A DNA stretch of 64,000 nt from Pristimantibacillus sp052113225 (GTDB taxonomy: Bacteria; Bacillota; Bacilli; Paenibacillales; Paenibacillaceae), in NCBI RefSeq assembly GCF_052113225.1, contig NZ_JBFRCT010000002.1, positions 1 to 64,000 on the forward strand, written 5' to 3'. Positions 1 to 8,870 of this stretch are shown here, piece after piece. Under the pieces are notes generated by a model. That model was not told where the DNA came from, made no database searches, and saw only the letters and a list, made by a program, of their open reading frames with translations. Both the position numbers and the translations under genes were made by a program. Position 1 is the first letter of the stretch. Each line of letters starts with the position of its first letter.

Positions 1-627
1 CGCATAGAAGGCCTAATCCGTACAGACTTATGGCTAAGGCAACACAAGAACATCGTGTCGTGCCCAATAAATTACAACGGGATTTCAAGCAAGAGATCCC
101 TGGTTTTGTGCTGCTCACCGACATTACATACCTACCGTATGGTCGTACGGAGACCGCTTATTTATCCACGGTTTTGGATGCNTCCACAGGCGAGCTCCTC
201 GCCCACAACCTCTCAACAAGCCTTGCACTACCCTTAGCTACAGAGACCATAGAGGTCCTCATGAANCAGCGCCGTCTTAAACTTCACAAGAATGCCTTTA
301 TCCATTCCGATCAAGGTGGGCATTACACAAGCCCTAAATACCAGAAACTACTCAAGCAAAAGGGCCTTGGTCAATCCATGTCAAGGCGAGGGAACTGTTG
401 GGACAATGCTCCCCAAGAATCTTTCTTTGGTCATATGAAAGATCATGTCATTAGCCGTAATTGTTCTTCAATCAGTGAGTTGAAACACGAGATAGATCGT
501 TACATTACCTACTACAATAATCACCGTTATCAATGGGGATTAAAAAAGATGACCCCTGTTCAATACAGGAATCATCTATTGTTGGTTGCTGCTGCTGCCT
601 AACCTTCCTCTTTTTCAAGTGTCCTTG
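1..627 (+). mobile_element. 3' part of an IS3-family insertion sequence
   Basis: The window opens inside an insertion sequence. Its only visible gene is an OrfB-type transposase that ends at 602. The left end lies outside the window and I could not fix the right terminal repeat, so the right border given here is only the start of the hairpin that follows. Two ambiguous bases (182 and 266) fall inside it, as happens when several non-identical copies of an element are collapsed in a draft assembly. Confidence 0.75.
3..602 (+). CDS. IS3-family transposase OrfB (rve integrase core), 5' truncated by window edge
   Basis: This is the catalytic subunit of an IS3/IS150-group transposase, which moves the element by cut-and-circularise transposition. 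The reading frame is open to the window edge (HRRPNPYRL precedes the first ATG at 30), so the true start is upstream and the HTH region is missing from view. A complete retroviral-type integrase core is visible. The first Asp is in TDITYL, the second in HSDQGGH, and the Glu in QESFFGH lies 35 residues after the second Asp, giving the DD(35)E signature of this family. The C-terminal YNNHRYQWGLKKMTPVQY motif is also typical. Two codons contain N, so two residues are undetermined. The frame is otherwise intact. Confidence 0.93.
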   Translation, partial: HRRPNPYRLMAKATQEHRVVPNKLQRDFKQEIPGFVLLTDITYLPYGRTETAYLSTVLDXSTGELLAHNLSTSLALPLATETIEVLMXQRRLKLHKNAFIHSDQGGHYTSPKYQKLLKQKGLGQSMSRRGNCWDNAPQESFFGHMKDHVISRNCSSISELKHEIDRYITYYNNHRYQWGLKKMTPVQYRNHLLLVAAAA

Positions 628-674
628 AAAAGGGTACCAGTTTAGGTAAACCACCTGAGAGACTACCCTTTTTT
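628..674. terminator. hairpin with T tract between the IS element and the AraC-type gene
   Basis: AAAAGGGTA (628-636) pairs with TACCCTTTT (664-672), a 9-bp stem with a 27-nt loop, and the stem runs into a T-rich stretch. It could terminate the transposase transcript on the plus strand. The A run on the left could serve the convergent regulator. The long loop lowers confidence. Confidence 0.45.
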
Positions 675-1893
675 ATTTTACCTGATGAATTTGAGAAATT
701 TGCTGCTTGCGGTATTCACCAGGCGACATTCCGATCTGCTTCTTAAACATCCGGTTAAAGGACGTTATGTTAGTGTATCCGACCTGCATGCTGATGTCTT
801 GAATGGACATCTCGGTGACGATGAGCAGCTCCTTTGCCTTGCGGATGCGAATCTCGTTCAAATGGTCGCTGAAGTTCGCACCGGTCTTCTCTTTAATATA
901 AACGGACAAATAAGCAGGAGACATGGTCAGCAGCTGGGACAAATAGGCGAGCGACAAATCTTGAGAGTAACGGGTGTGTAAAATATCCATGACAAGGGCC
1001 GCGATCGGATCCTGATATTTTTGAGAATCTTTGATAAAGGCGGCGACCTGTTCGAAAAGCTCCGTGAATGTATCCAAATAGTCCTGAACAGTTCCACATT
1101 CATACAACTTCTTGATAATGGTGTAGACCTTCTCGACTGCTTCGGCTTCCAAGTGCAGCGGTTCTAGATTAACCCACACCTTGGCCGCCGTAAGGTTAGC
1201 GAGGTGTTGGTAGGCTTGAAAGGCAGCTCTGCTTTCGACAAAATGGTCAATCAATTGGGACACCATCTGCATAGCACCTTCGGCATTGCCCGATTGCAAA
1301 AATGAGCTAAGTGTCTGCTCGTGCTTAGGACTTAATAGAAGTGGGGGAGTTGTCTTCAGCTTGTCAATCACTTGAGTTTCCTCGGTCAAGTTCGCTTGCT
1401 TGGCCATCTCTTGTACTTGCTCATAGGCGGCACCAAGCTCATTATAACGAACGGAATGCATGCCGACGGTTATGGTGATATGGCAGCGGAGCTTCTCCCA
1501 TTGCAGCATCGGTTTCATCGTATTGATGAACGAGGCAATTTTCTCGCGAGTGGTTCCATAGAAGACCGTGACAATACTATCTTTCTCGATCTGGAACGTA
1601 TCTGTGTCGTTAAATTGCTCACTTATCCGAATATGGAGCGATTCGGCGAGGTTGTGAAGGATATATTGCTGTTCATCACTAGCGCAAGCTTCTTTTGGAA
1701 ATCGAAAATGAAAAAGCACGACATGACAGCTTCGGTTGGCAGACAGCCGATTGCTCCAATCTACACTCAAAACGCCGTTAATATTCTTTAGCCGGTTTAT
1801 ACATTCCAAGCGAGATAGGGCAGAGAATTGGGTTGAATTCGAACCTAACTTCTTGAAGCTGTTAGAAGGCCCTTTCCGCGTAGACATTCTCAT
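673..1893 (-). CDS. AraC/YesN-type transcriptional regulator, N-terminally truncated
   Basis: The 406-aa product has a degenerate GGDEF-like middle domain (about 55-150) of the kind found in YesN and in membrane AraC regulators. It ends in a double helix-turn-helix AraC DNA-binding domain (about 300-400; DISMQVGYTNITSFNRMFKK and SPGEYRK). Full-length relatives carry either an N-terminal receiver domain or two membrane helices around a sensor domain; the relative at 28266 in this window has 755 residues. None of that is present here, and the ATG at 1893 has no ribosome site. A better start (ATG at 1936 after GGAAG) opens a different frame that stops after 24 codons, which suggests a frameshift. 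I read it as a damaged regulator beside an insertion sequence. Its original target is unknown. Confidence 0.7.
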   Translation of the reverse strand: MRMSTRKGPSNSFKKLGSNSTQFSALSRLECINRLKNINGVLSVDWSNRLSANRSCHVVLFHFRFPKEACASDEQQYILHNLAESLHIRISEQFNDTDTFQIEKDSIVTVFYGTTREKIASFINTMKPMLQWEKLRCHITITVGMHSVRYNELGAAYEQVQEMAKQANLTEETQVIDKLKTTPPLLLSPKHEQTLSSFLQSGNAEGAMQMVSQLIDHFVESRAAFQAYQHLANLTAAKVWVNLEPLHLEAEAVEKVYTIIKKLYECGTVQDYLDTFTELFEQVAAFIKDSQKYQDPIAALVMDILHTRYSQDLSLAYLSQLLTMSPAYLSVYIKEKTGANFSDHLNEIRIRKAKELLIVTEMSIQDISMQVGYTNITSFNRMFKKQIGMSPGEYRKQQISQIHQVK

Positions 1894-2168
1894 GAAAGGA
1901 ATCCCACTTTCCAGTTGTATTTGTCCATTTATTCATTTTACTTCCATTAAGTGAGTCCTGAATTAAGATAATGTTATCGCAATGTCAAAAAAACGATAGA
2001 CCCTATTTAAGAAACTATGCATGAATTACTGACTTTTCGAGAATTCCGCTGATCTTCTAAAGAGCTGTAAGCTATCGAATGAAATGTGAATAGGCATTCC
2101 ATCTTTGCTAGATTAAGATGTCTGTGAATTAGGCAACAGCAATCTTGATAGAAGCGGGAGTGTGAGGA
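1894..2168. other. intergenic region between truncated regulator and S-layer phosphoesterase
   Basis: These 275 bases hold no convincing gene. On the minus strand TTGACA (complement of 1983-1988) lies 17 bases before TAATTC, a possible weak promoter for the truncated regulator. No clear promoter could be assigned to the downstream gene on the plus strand. A ribosome site (GGGAG/GTGAGGA) precedes the ATG at 2169. Confidence 0.35.
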
Positions 2169-5100
2169 ATGAACAGGTTGTTCAAACAAGTGCGGAGGCG
2201 GTTCATAGCGGGAACGATGACGGCAGTACTTATCGTAACAGGATTGCCGATCGGCGCGTCTGGAATGGCTAATGCAGAGGCATTACAGGACGAACCGGAG
2301 TTATTGATTACGGAAATAGTAGCAAACTCTCCGAACTATACGCCTCCGGGCGGTAGTGGTACTGACGATAACGCTTGGGAATATGTCGAGCTGTACAATA
2401 ACAGCGGCTCTGCGATTTCTCTCAATGATTACTTTATTACTCGCGACAGCTATAACGGCGGTGCTCATTATGATTATCCCATTGAAGCTGGCCGTATGCT
2501 TGAGCCTCATCAGACGATTGTTGTAAAAGGGCAAAGCAATGCCACCGATCCTACGACCGCAGCAGACCATGACACGCTTGCGTCGTTTAATTTGGTTTAC
2601 CATACCGAGCTGCCCGAGACTCAAGTCACCTATATGGATCAGTCCGGCGGAGGCAATCTCCCGAACACGGGTACGCAAACGGTAACCGTGAAACGGACAG
2701 CAAACAACGAAACGGTTGTATCTGCGAGATATAACGACGTTGATTCGACTGGAGCACCGTTGATCAACTCCTCCAACAACATCGACGACAGCAATGGCAA
2801 AAGCATCGTATTTGCTTATAATCCACTTTCTGGAACAACCGTGATGACGAAGCTGGCATCAAAGCAAGCACCAACGCCGGGAAGTTTGGTTACAGGTCAA
2901 CCGGTTGCGGATACAGGTGTTCCAGCGACGGTACCTCCTGTATTGAGCCACGTTCCGCAGACGGCACCGATCCAGCCGCAAGATTATTCCGTAACGGCTG
3001 ACGTGAGCAGCGAGGGTACTTTGCTTTCTGCGAAGCTCTATTATAAAAAAGCGGAAGAACCTGCGTATACGTCTGTCCCGTTCAGCGTTAAGGATGCCGT
3101 TCTTACCGGCGTAATCCCGGAAAGCGCGATGCAAGGGACAAGCAAGATCGACTACTATATCGAAGCTGTGAACTCGGCAGGTACAACAAGAAGTCCGTCG
3201 GCGGCCGACAGCTTCTACGAGCTTCAGATCGCACAGCCTGAACAGCCTGAGGAACCTGGTCAGCCTGAGCAACCTCCTGTTCTGCTAATTTCCGAAATCG
3301 TGTTCAATACCCCGAATATCGGAAGCGGGGATGTGAACGCTTGGGAATACTTCGAAATTTACAACAACAGCAGTGAGCCAATCGCACTGCAAGACTACCA
3401 AATCCAGTATTTTAATGGTTCAACATTAGCATACGAGTGGACGTTCAAAGACAGTAAGACCATCCAGCCAAACCAGACGATGGTCGTACGCGCTTATTAC
3501 AGTGACGAACAGAACGGCTCGCTGGACAAGTTTAACGGAGCCTACAATGTATCACTTACAGACAGCGATATTGTCTCGTTTAATCATCCGTCCGGAAATC
3601 TTATCAACGCGAATGAGCATACGATATCGATCGTGAAGAAGACCGGTGAAGCAGTCGAAACGGTCGTATCTGCGAAGTACAATGACGGTTGCCCGGCTGA
3701 TGCGGCGACCAATTGCGATGATTTGAACAATACTTCCGTCATCTATAAGGTGGATGGCCAAACGACTAAGCTTATGGAGAAGGTAGGCAGCAAGGTAGCC
3801 CCAACTCCAGGTTCTTTAGTTGCTGATCAGCTTTCACCTCATATCGAGCATGCACTGGCTGCGGGCTCTACTTTGGAGAAGGATCTTCCGATCTCCGCCG
3901 TTATTACGAGTGCGGCTGGCGCTATTCAAGGTGCGAAGCTTTACTTCAAGACGGATAAGGATACGGATTATACCTCCGTCAATATGACCGCGGGAGCAGA
4001 AGGCCGCTATAACGCCGTCATCCCTAAGGAAGCATTTGATGCGGAAGCCGAGTACCTCTATTACTATATCGAGGCAACTGACGGTATTCATACGAGAAAG
4101 AGTCCTTTCTCCGGCGATCCCTATGAAATCAAAGTGTTCCACTCAGTTACGGATGCTGCACCTTCGCTGCTCATCACGGAGCTCGTGCCGGATGATAAGG
4201 GCAGCGACATGTATGAGTACATCGAAATGTACAACAACACGGATCGCAGCGTTAATCTGAAGGACTATACGATCTACTACGAATTCTCCCATGGCGCCAC
4301 CATTAAGTGGGATTTGACGGAAGACTTTATCCTGCCTTCGAAGCAAACGGTGGTCATTTGGGTGAAATCCGACTTGAGTTTGGACAAGTCGCTGGCAGAT
4401 TTTAATACACATTGGAGTTTGGTTACAGGCTCGACCGTGAACCTGACCAGCTCGCAAGTGACATCTCTTTACTCGATCGGGATGGACAATACCAGCGAGG
4501 GACGTATCCTAATCGCTCCGGATGCGGCGGATTGGGTCGGCCATTGGGGCGGCGCGATTTCACAGGCTTGGTATAACGTTGCTAAGGATGAAGTGAACGA
4601 TGATGGAAAAAGTGTGGTATACGAATATCCGAAAGGAGATCCGAACCCGCAGTTTCTAAATCGGATGTTCGAGCGCTCTGCTGGTCAAACGGCTACACCG
4701 GGCGTAATTGTCGAAGGACAGGTGCCTGAAATAACCGCTGAGATTCCCGAGGATACTGCAAAGCCGGTAATCTCCTATGCAGCCCCATCAGGCAACCAGC
4801 CTTTTGGCAGCTTGACCGTTACAGCAAGCATTACCGACGACGTCAAAGTGGACCGGGCGACGCTTTTATTCAAAAGAACAGGCGATTCCGCTTACCAGGA
4901 GGCTAACCTGCTTCGCTCGTCGACAAATTCAAATGAATACAGCGGCACAATAGCGATGGATAAAATTCTCGGAGCAGGCTCGATCGAATATTTCATCGAA
5001 GCGACGGACGGCCAGAACGTATCTCGTTCGACGGACGGTGGTGCTGAGCTCTACAAGGTGACATTTGAACCAAAGAGCAAGCTGTGGCTCGATTTTGCTC

Positions 5101-8100
5101 CGGGCAGCTTCTTGAAAGGCAGTACACGCATTCAAGGGAATGCTCTTGATGCAGGACGTACGTTAAGTTTGAAGGTGGACGGACAGATCCTCGCAAGTGA
5201 GAAAGCATTAAATGATGATGTCTATCTGACGTTTAATGCTGACAATATGGAGAAGAGCTTTAATGACGGGCTTTACGTAAATGGACAACTGGTTTCCACG
5301 TTCCCTAACGTGACCTATTTAGCTCCTCATGTCGCAACGGTATCAAAGAGTCTGCTGAAGCCGGGTAATAATGTGCTGCTTGTAACAGCAGGTAACAAGC
5401 TGGATCCACTAGGCAAGGAAGGCAATAACGATGATTATAAAATTGAGAACATCAAGCTTTTACTCGGCAATGGCGAGCAAGCAGCTGTAACGGCTAGAGG
5501 CAAGGTGCTCGACAAAGACCAATTTACGGCCGTTGATCCGGCAAAACGACAAAAGGTCGGCGACAGCGCCGGATACTTCGAATATCTTGAGCTTACCGTT
5601 AACCTGCCTGAAGCGCTGTTCTACAGCGAAGCGTCCACGCTTGATACGAAAACGCTGTCTGATGGCGAGCATACATTCGAGGTGTCCGACGCGGAAGCAG
5701 GAACGAAAGCAAGCGTATCCGCAATCATCGATAACACACTCCCGGTGTTCGACGAGTTCTCGATTAAAGATGGCGAAACGTACAGCGGCAATATTGAACT
5801 GAATGTTAAAGCAACGGATGCGACCTCCGGTATAGGTACGACGATTGCAACCTTGGACGGTGCAGCCGTGACACTGCCGACTCAAGTGAAAGCATCTGAT
5901 CTGTCTGCCGGCGAGCACGTATTCCGCGTTAAGGTAACAGACAAGGCTGGTAATGAAGTGGATCGCTCCGCAACGTTCAGTGTCGGCAGCGAGATACCAA
6001 GTCATTCCTTTGAGCCAACGCCAGCGGATAACGCAACGAATGTTGGAACAAATGCACAGCTTAGCGTAAAGGTAAGTGATCCGAACGGAGATGCGATGGA
6101 TGTCAGCTTCCGTGAGGCATACCGTTACAACTACAGCAATCGTACGGATATCGAAGGCTTCTCCAATTCGACAGACCGTGAACCTCCGCTCGAGCTGAGC
6201 CCGGCCGGCGAAACGGCTGTCTCCGCAGAAGCGATCAATCAGGTCAAGAGTGTTGATGGAACTTATTTTGTCACCGACGCGGACGGCTTGTTCCCTTATC
6301 AGCGCTATGACTTCAAGCTCGATCAAGAGCCTGTCGATATCGCGAATGTCGAAGTTGTCTGGAATGGACATTCACTGCCGGATCGTCAAGTAACGTTATA
6401 TACCTGGAACTACAACACGAGCAAATGGGTAAGAGCCACATCAGGCGTTGGAGCTGAAGACTTCGAACTGAAGGCGACAGTCAGCGCTGCGGACATGGTA
6501 AAAGATAAAACGATTCATGTGCTTGTACAGGATCTCGTACCGGCTGCAGAAGACGGAGTCGACTTCAGCTTCGCATGGGCGAGTGACACGCAATATTATT
6601 CTGATTCTTATCCGGAGATTTACGACAAAGAAATGAAATACGTGGCGGATATGAAGGATGAGAAGAAAATCTCGTATCTCATTCATACAGGTGACTTGGT
6701 CGATGACTTCAACCGTCCGGATGAATGGAAGGTTGCCAGCGACAGCATGAAGCGTCTGGAGGATGCCGGCGTTCCATATGGCGTCGTAACCGGCAACCAT
6801 GACGTCAATCATGACGAATCCAATTACACGGAGTATTGGAAGTATTTTGGCCGCGAACGGTTCAAGGACCAGCCGTATTATGGCGACGATCTGAACAACA
6901 ACCGTGACCATTATGACTTGATTTCAGTTAAGGGCCAAGATTTCCTGATCATGTATCTTGGCTGGAACATTCAGGACAATACGGTGGAATGGGCAAACGA
7001 GGTGCTTAAGAAGTATCCGGATCGCTACGTGATCATCGGTACCCACGAGTACATTTCTCCGACAGGTGCTTATTCCGGTCAAGGCGAGATGATCTGGAAC
7101 GAAATTGTAGCGAAGAATGACAATGTTCGTATGGTGCTTTGCGGACACTTGCATGGCGTTGCCTATAACGTCAAGCATGTTGAAAACAGTGACCGCGTCG
7201 TTATCGAGATGCTGGCGGATTACCAATCCGGTCCGCAAGGCGGCCAAGGCTACATGAGATTCTTGGAGTTCAATCTGGCTGCTAATCAAATCCATGTCTC
7301 GACTTACTCGGCTTATATGAATGACAGCAACTTCTTCGAGGAGGAAGGCAAAGACGACTTCTTATTGCCTTATAAGACTCAAGATCCGAGTAAGCAGGTT
7401 GCCACTGATTTTATCGGAGTGAACGTCTACGGAAGTAAGGAGATTGGCAGTCAGACCAATGTGGCAAGCGGCGGCACAGCAACCGCAAGCTGGCCGGCTC
7501 GCTCGAGCAACACGGTCTATAATTGGTATGCGATTGCCACGGATAAGAACGGGGACAGTGCGACATCAACTATTTGGAGCTTCTCGACCGGCAGCACGTC
7601 CGTACCTCCGACGACGCCAACAACTCCGACAACTCCGACAACTCCGTCTAATCCTGACCCAAGTACGGATGTAACGGTTATTTCTCCAAATGCGATCCCT
7701 GCAACGGGAGATGTTACATTGAAGCCTGCAACAGGAGCTAGCGCGATTGCACTTAGCGGAGATACGCTTGCCAAAATTGGCAGCCGTGATGTGAAAATCG
7801 AAACCGGTAACAACGGTTTAGTCATCATACCAGCTGCGGTTCTGCAGTCTCTTGGCGGCAAGCTGGGCGATGGAAGTGAGTTGATTGTTAAGCTGGACAA
7901 AATCGTGCAGACGTCGATTGATCAAGCAGAAGAGTCTGCGGGAGCGGAACGGAAGGCGAACATGAATGCGAAAGGTGCCGCCTTGCAGCTTTCGTTCAGC
8001 GAACGTAACAAATCCGGCAGTCTGACTACTATTGGCACGCTGCCGAGTCCGGTCAAGATCGAATTAAAGGCAGATTCGATTAACAACGTCAAGCTCGCGG

Positions 8101-8768
8101 GCATTTACCGTATCGACGAGAGCGGCAATGCCGTCTGGATCGGAGGCGAATATACGAACGGCAGCTTTACAGCTTCTGTTGAACGACCGGGTAAGTATAT
8201 CGTTATGGAATACAACAAGCCTTACAGTGACGTGTCTTCAAGCAATTGGGCTTACAATTACGTACAGGAGCTTTCGTTCCGGGGTATCGTAAATGGCATC
8301 AGCGATAACAAGTTTGGCGCCAACCAGCCTACGACACGCGCGGAATTCGTAACCTTGCTCGCAAGGGCGCTTGGTCTTACTGCTTCTGCTTCAACGGTTT
8401 CGAAGTTCAAGGACGTTAGAGCGGGAGGCTGGTATGCGGATGCCGTAGACGCTGCCGTTCAGGCGGGAATCGTAACAGGCATCACTGCTGACAGCTTCGA
8501 GCCGGACAAACGAATCAGCCGCGAAGAAATGGCTGTCCTGATCATTCGTGCTCTCGAGTACAAGAAAGGTACCGCTGTCGCAGAATCGGGAGACGTTTTG
8601 TACAAGGATGCGGGCAAGATTAGCACATGGGCACAAGAAGCGATTGATAAAGCGAACGCACTTGGTATCATGACTGGCCGCGAGAACGGGCAATTCGCTC
8701 CGCAAGCGAATGCAACTCGTTTGGAAAGTGCTAAAGTGATCTATGAAATATTGGAACAATTGAAATAA
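2169..8768 (+). CDS. secreted S-layer protein with three lamin-tail domains, calcineurin-like phosphoesterase and SLH anchor
   Basis: This 2199-aa exported protein starts with a signal peptide (about 1-37, ending near ASGMANAEA). Three lamin-tail (LTD) modules begin near 43, 371 and 665 (LLITEIV, LLISEIV, LLITELV), each followed by an Ig-like segment. Further beta-sandwich repeats fill about 870-1460. A metallophosphoesterase follows (about 1464-1710) with the metal-binding motifs SDTQY, GDLVDD, GNHDVN, GTHEY and CGHLHG, so two-metal phosphoester hydrolysis is expected. A Thr-Pro linker lies near 1815. Three SLH domains (about 2018-2199) end the protein and should tether it to secondary cell-wall polymer. 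The likely role is phosphate or nucleotide scavenging at the cell surface, but the substrate is not visible. It is monocistronic, with its own terminator. Confidence 0.9.
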   Translation: MNRLFKQVRRRFIAGTMTAVLIVTGLPIGASGMANAEALQDEPELLITEIVANSPNYTPPGGSGTDDNAWEYVELYNNSGSAISLNDYFITRDSYNGGAHYDYPIEAGRMLEPHQTIVVKGQSNATDPTTAADHDTLASFNLVYHTELPETQVTYMDQSGGGNLPNTGTQTVTVKRTANNETVVSARYNDVDSTGAPLINSSNNIDDSNGKSIVFAYNPLSGTTVMTKLASKQAPTPGSLVTGQPVADTGVPATVPPVLSHVPQTAPIQPQDYSVTADVSSEGTLLSAKLYYKKAEEPAYTSVPFSVKDAVLTGVIPESAMQGTSKIDYYIEAVNSAGTTRSPSAADSFYELQIAQPEQPEEPGQPEQPPVLLISEIVFNTPNIGSGDVNAWEYFEIYNNSSEPIALQDYQIQYFNGSTLAYEWTFKDSKTIQPNQTMVVRAYYSDEQNGSLDKFNGAYNVSLTDSDIVSFNHPSGNLINANEHTISIVKKTGEAVETVVSAKYNDGCPADAATNCDDLNNTSVIYKVDGQTTKLMEKVGSKVAPTPGSLVADQLSPHIEHALAAGSTLEKDLPISAVITSAAGAIQGAKLYFKTDKDTDYTSVNMTAGAEGRYNAVIPKEAFDAEAEYLYYYIEATDGIHTRKSPFSGDPYEIKVFHSVTDAAPSLLITELVPDDKGSDMYEYIEMYNNTDRSVNLKDYTIYYEFSHGATIKWDLTEDFILPSKQTVVIWVKSDLSLDKSLADFNTHWSLVTGSTVNLTSSQVTSLYSIGMDNTSEGRILIAPDAADWVGHWGGAISQAWYNVAKDEVNDDGKSVVYEYPKGDPNPQFLNRMFERSAGQTATPGVIVEGQVPEITAEIPEDTAKPVISYAAPSGNQPFGSLTVTASITDDVKVDRATLLFKRTGDSAYQEANLLRSSTNSNEYSGTIAMDKILGAGSIEYFIEATDGQNVSRSTDGGAELYKVTFEPKSKLWLDFAPGSFLKGSTRIQGNALDAGRTLSLKVDGQILASEKALNDDVYLTFNADNMEKSFNDGLYVNGQLVSTFPNVTYLAPHVATVSKSLLKPGNNVLLVTAGNKLDPLGKEGNNDDYKIENIKLLLGNGEQAAVTARGKVLDKDQFTAVDPAKRQKVGDSAGYFEYLELTVNLPEALFYSEASTLDTKTLSDGEHTFEVSDAEAGTKASVSAIIDNTLPVFDEFSIKDGETYSGNIELNVKATDATSGIGTTIATLDGAAVTLPTQVKASDLSAGEHVFRVKVTDKAGNEVDRSATFSVGSEIPSHSFEPTPADNATNVGTNAQLSVKVSDPNGDAMDVSFREAYRYNYSNRTDIEGFSNSTDREPPLELSPAGETAVSAEAINQVKSVDGTYFVTDADGLFPYQRYDFKLDQEPVDIANVEVVWNGHSLPDRQVTLYTWNYNTSKWVRATSGVGAEDFELKATVSAADMVKDKTIHVLVQDLVPAAEDGVDFSFAWASDTQYYSDSYPEIYDKEMKYVADMKDEKKISYLIHTGDLVDDFNRPDEWKVASDSMKRLEDAGVPYGVVTGNHDVNHDESNYTEYWKYFGRERFKDQPYYGDDLNNNRDHYDLISVKGQDFLIMYLGWNIQDNTVEWANEVLKKYPDRYVIIGTHEYISPTGAYSGQGEMIWNEIVAKNDNVRMVLCGHLHGVAYNVKHVENSDRVVIEMLADYQSGPQGGQGYMRFLEFNLAANQIHVSTYSAYMNDSNFFEEEGKDDFLLPYKTQDPSKQVATDFIGVNVYGSKEIGSQTNVASGGTATASWPARSSNTVYNWYAIATDKNGDSATSTIWSFSTGSTSVPPTTPTTPTTPTTPSNPDPSTDVTVISPNAIPATGDVTLKPATGASAIALSGDTLAKIGSRDVKIETGNNGLVIIPAAVLQSLGGKLGDGSELIVKLDKIVQTSIDQAEESAGAERKANMNAKGAALQLSFSERNKSGSLTTIGTLPSPVKIELKADSINNVKLAGIYRIDESGNAVWIGGEYTNGSFTASVERPGKYIVMEYNKPYSDVSSSNWAYNYVQELSFRGIVNGISDNKFGANQPTTRAEFVTLLARALGLTASASTVSKFKDVRAGGWYADAVDAAVQAGIVTGITADSFEPDKRISREEMAVLIIRALEYKKGTAVAESGDVLYKDAGKISTWAQEAIDKANALGIMTGRENGQFAPQANATRLESAKVIYEILEQLK

Positions 8769-8782
8769 CGGGTAGTTTTCGC

Positions 8783-8830
8783 CGAGCCGGCGCAGGGGGA
8801 TCCAGTCTCCTTAGCGCTGGCTCGGGTTTT
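8783..8830 (+). terminator. rho-independent terminator after the S-layer phosphoesterase
   Basis: CGAGCCGGCGC (8783-8793) pairs with GCGCTGGCTCG (8814-8824) over 11 bp with one G-T pair, followed by GGTTTT. Confidence 0.85.
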
Positions 8831-8870
8831 ACCAACCTTTATCGCTTGTCCAAGGAGGCTTGTGAATCTC

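Noticed and set aside
5460..6371. 303-codon open frame on the minus strand
   Set aside because: It lies wholly inside the SLH phosphoesterase gene, has Cys/Arg/Ile-rich composition unlike a protein and no ribosome site. It is a shadow frame.
7612..7652. Short tandem repeat (ACNCCNACAACTCCG-like units)
   Set aside because: It simply encodes the Thr-Pro linker of the S-layer protein. It is not a CRISPR array or a regulatory repeat.
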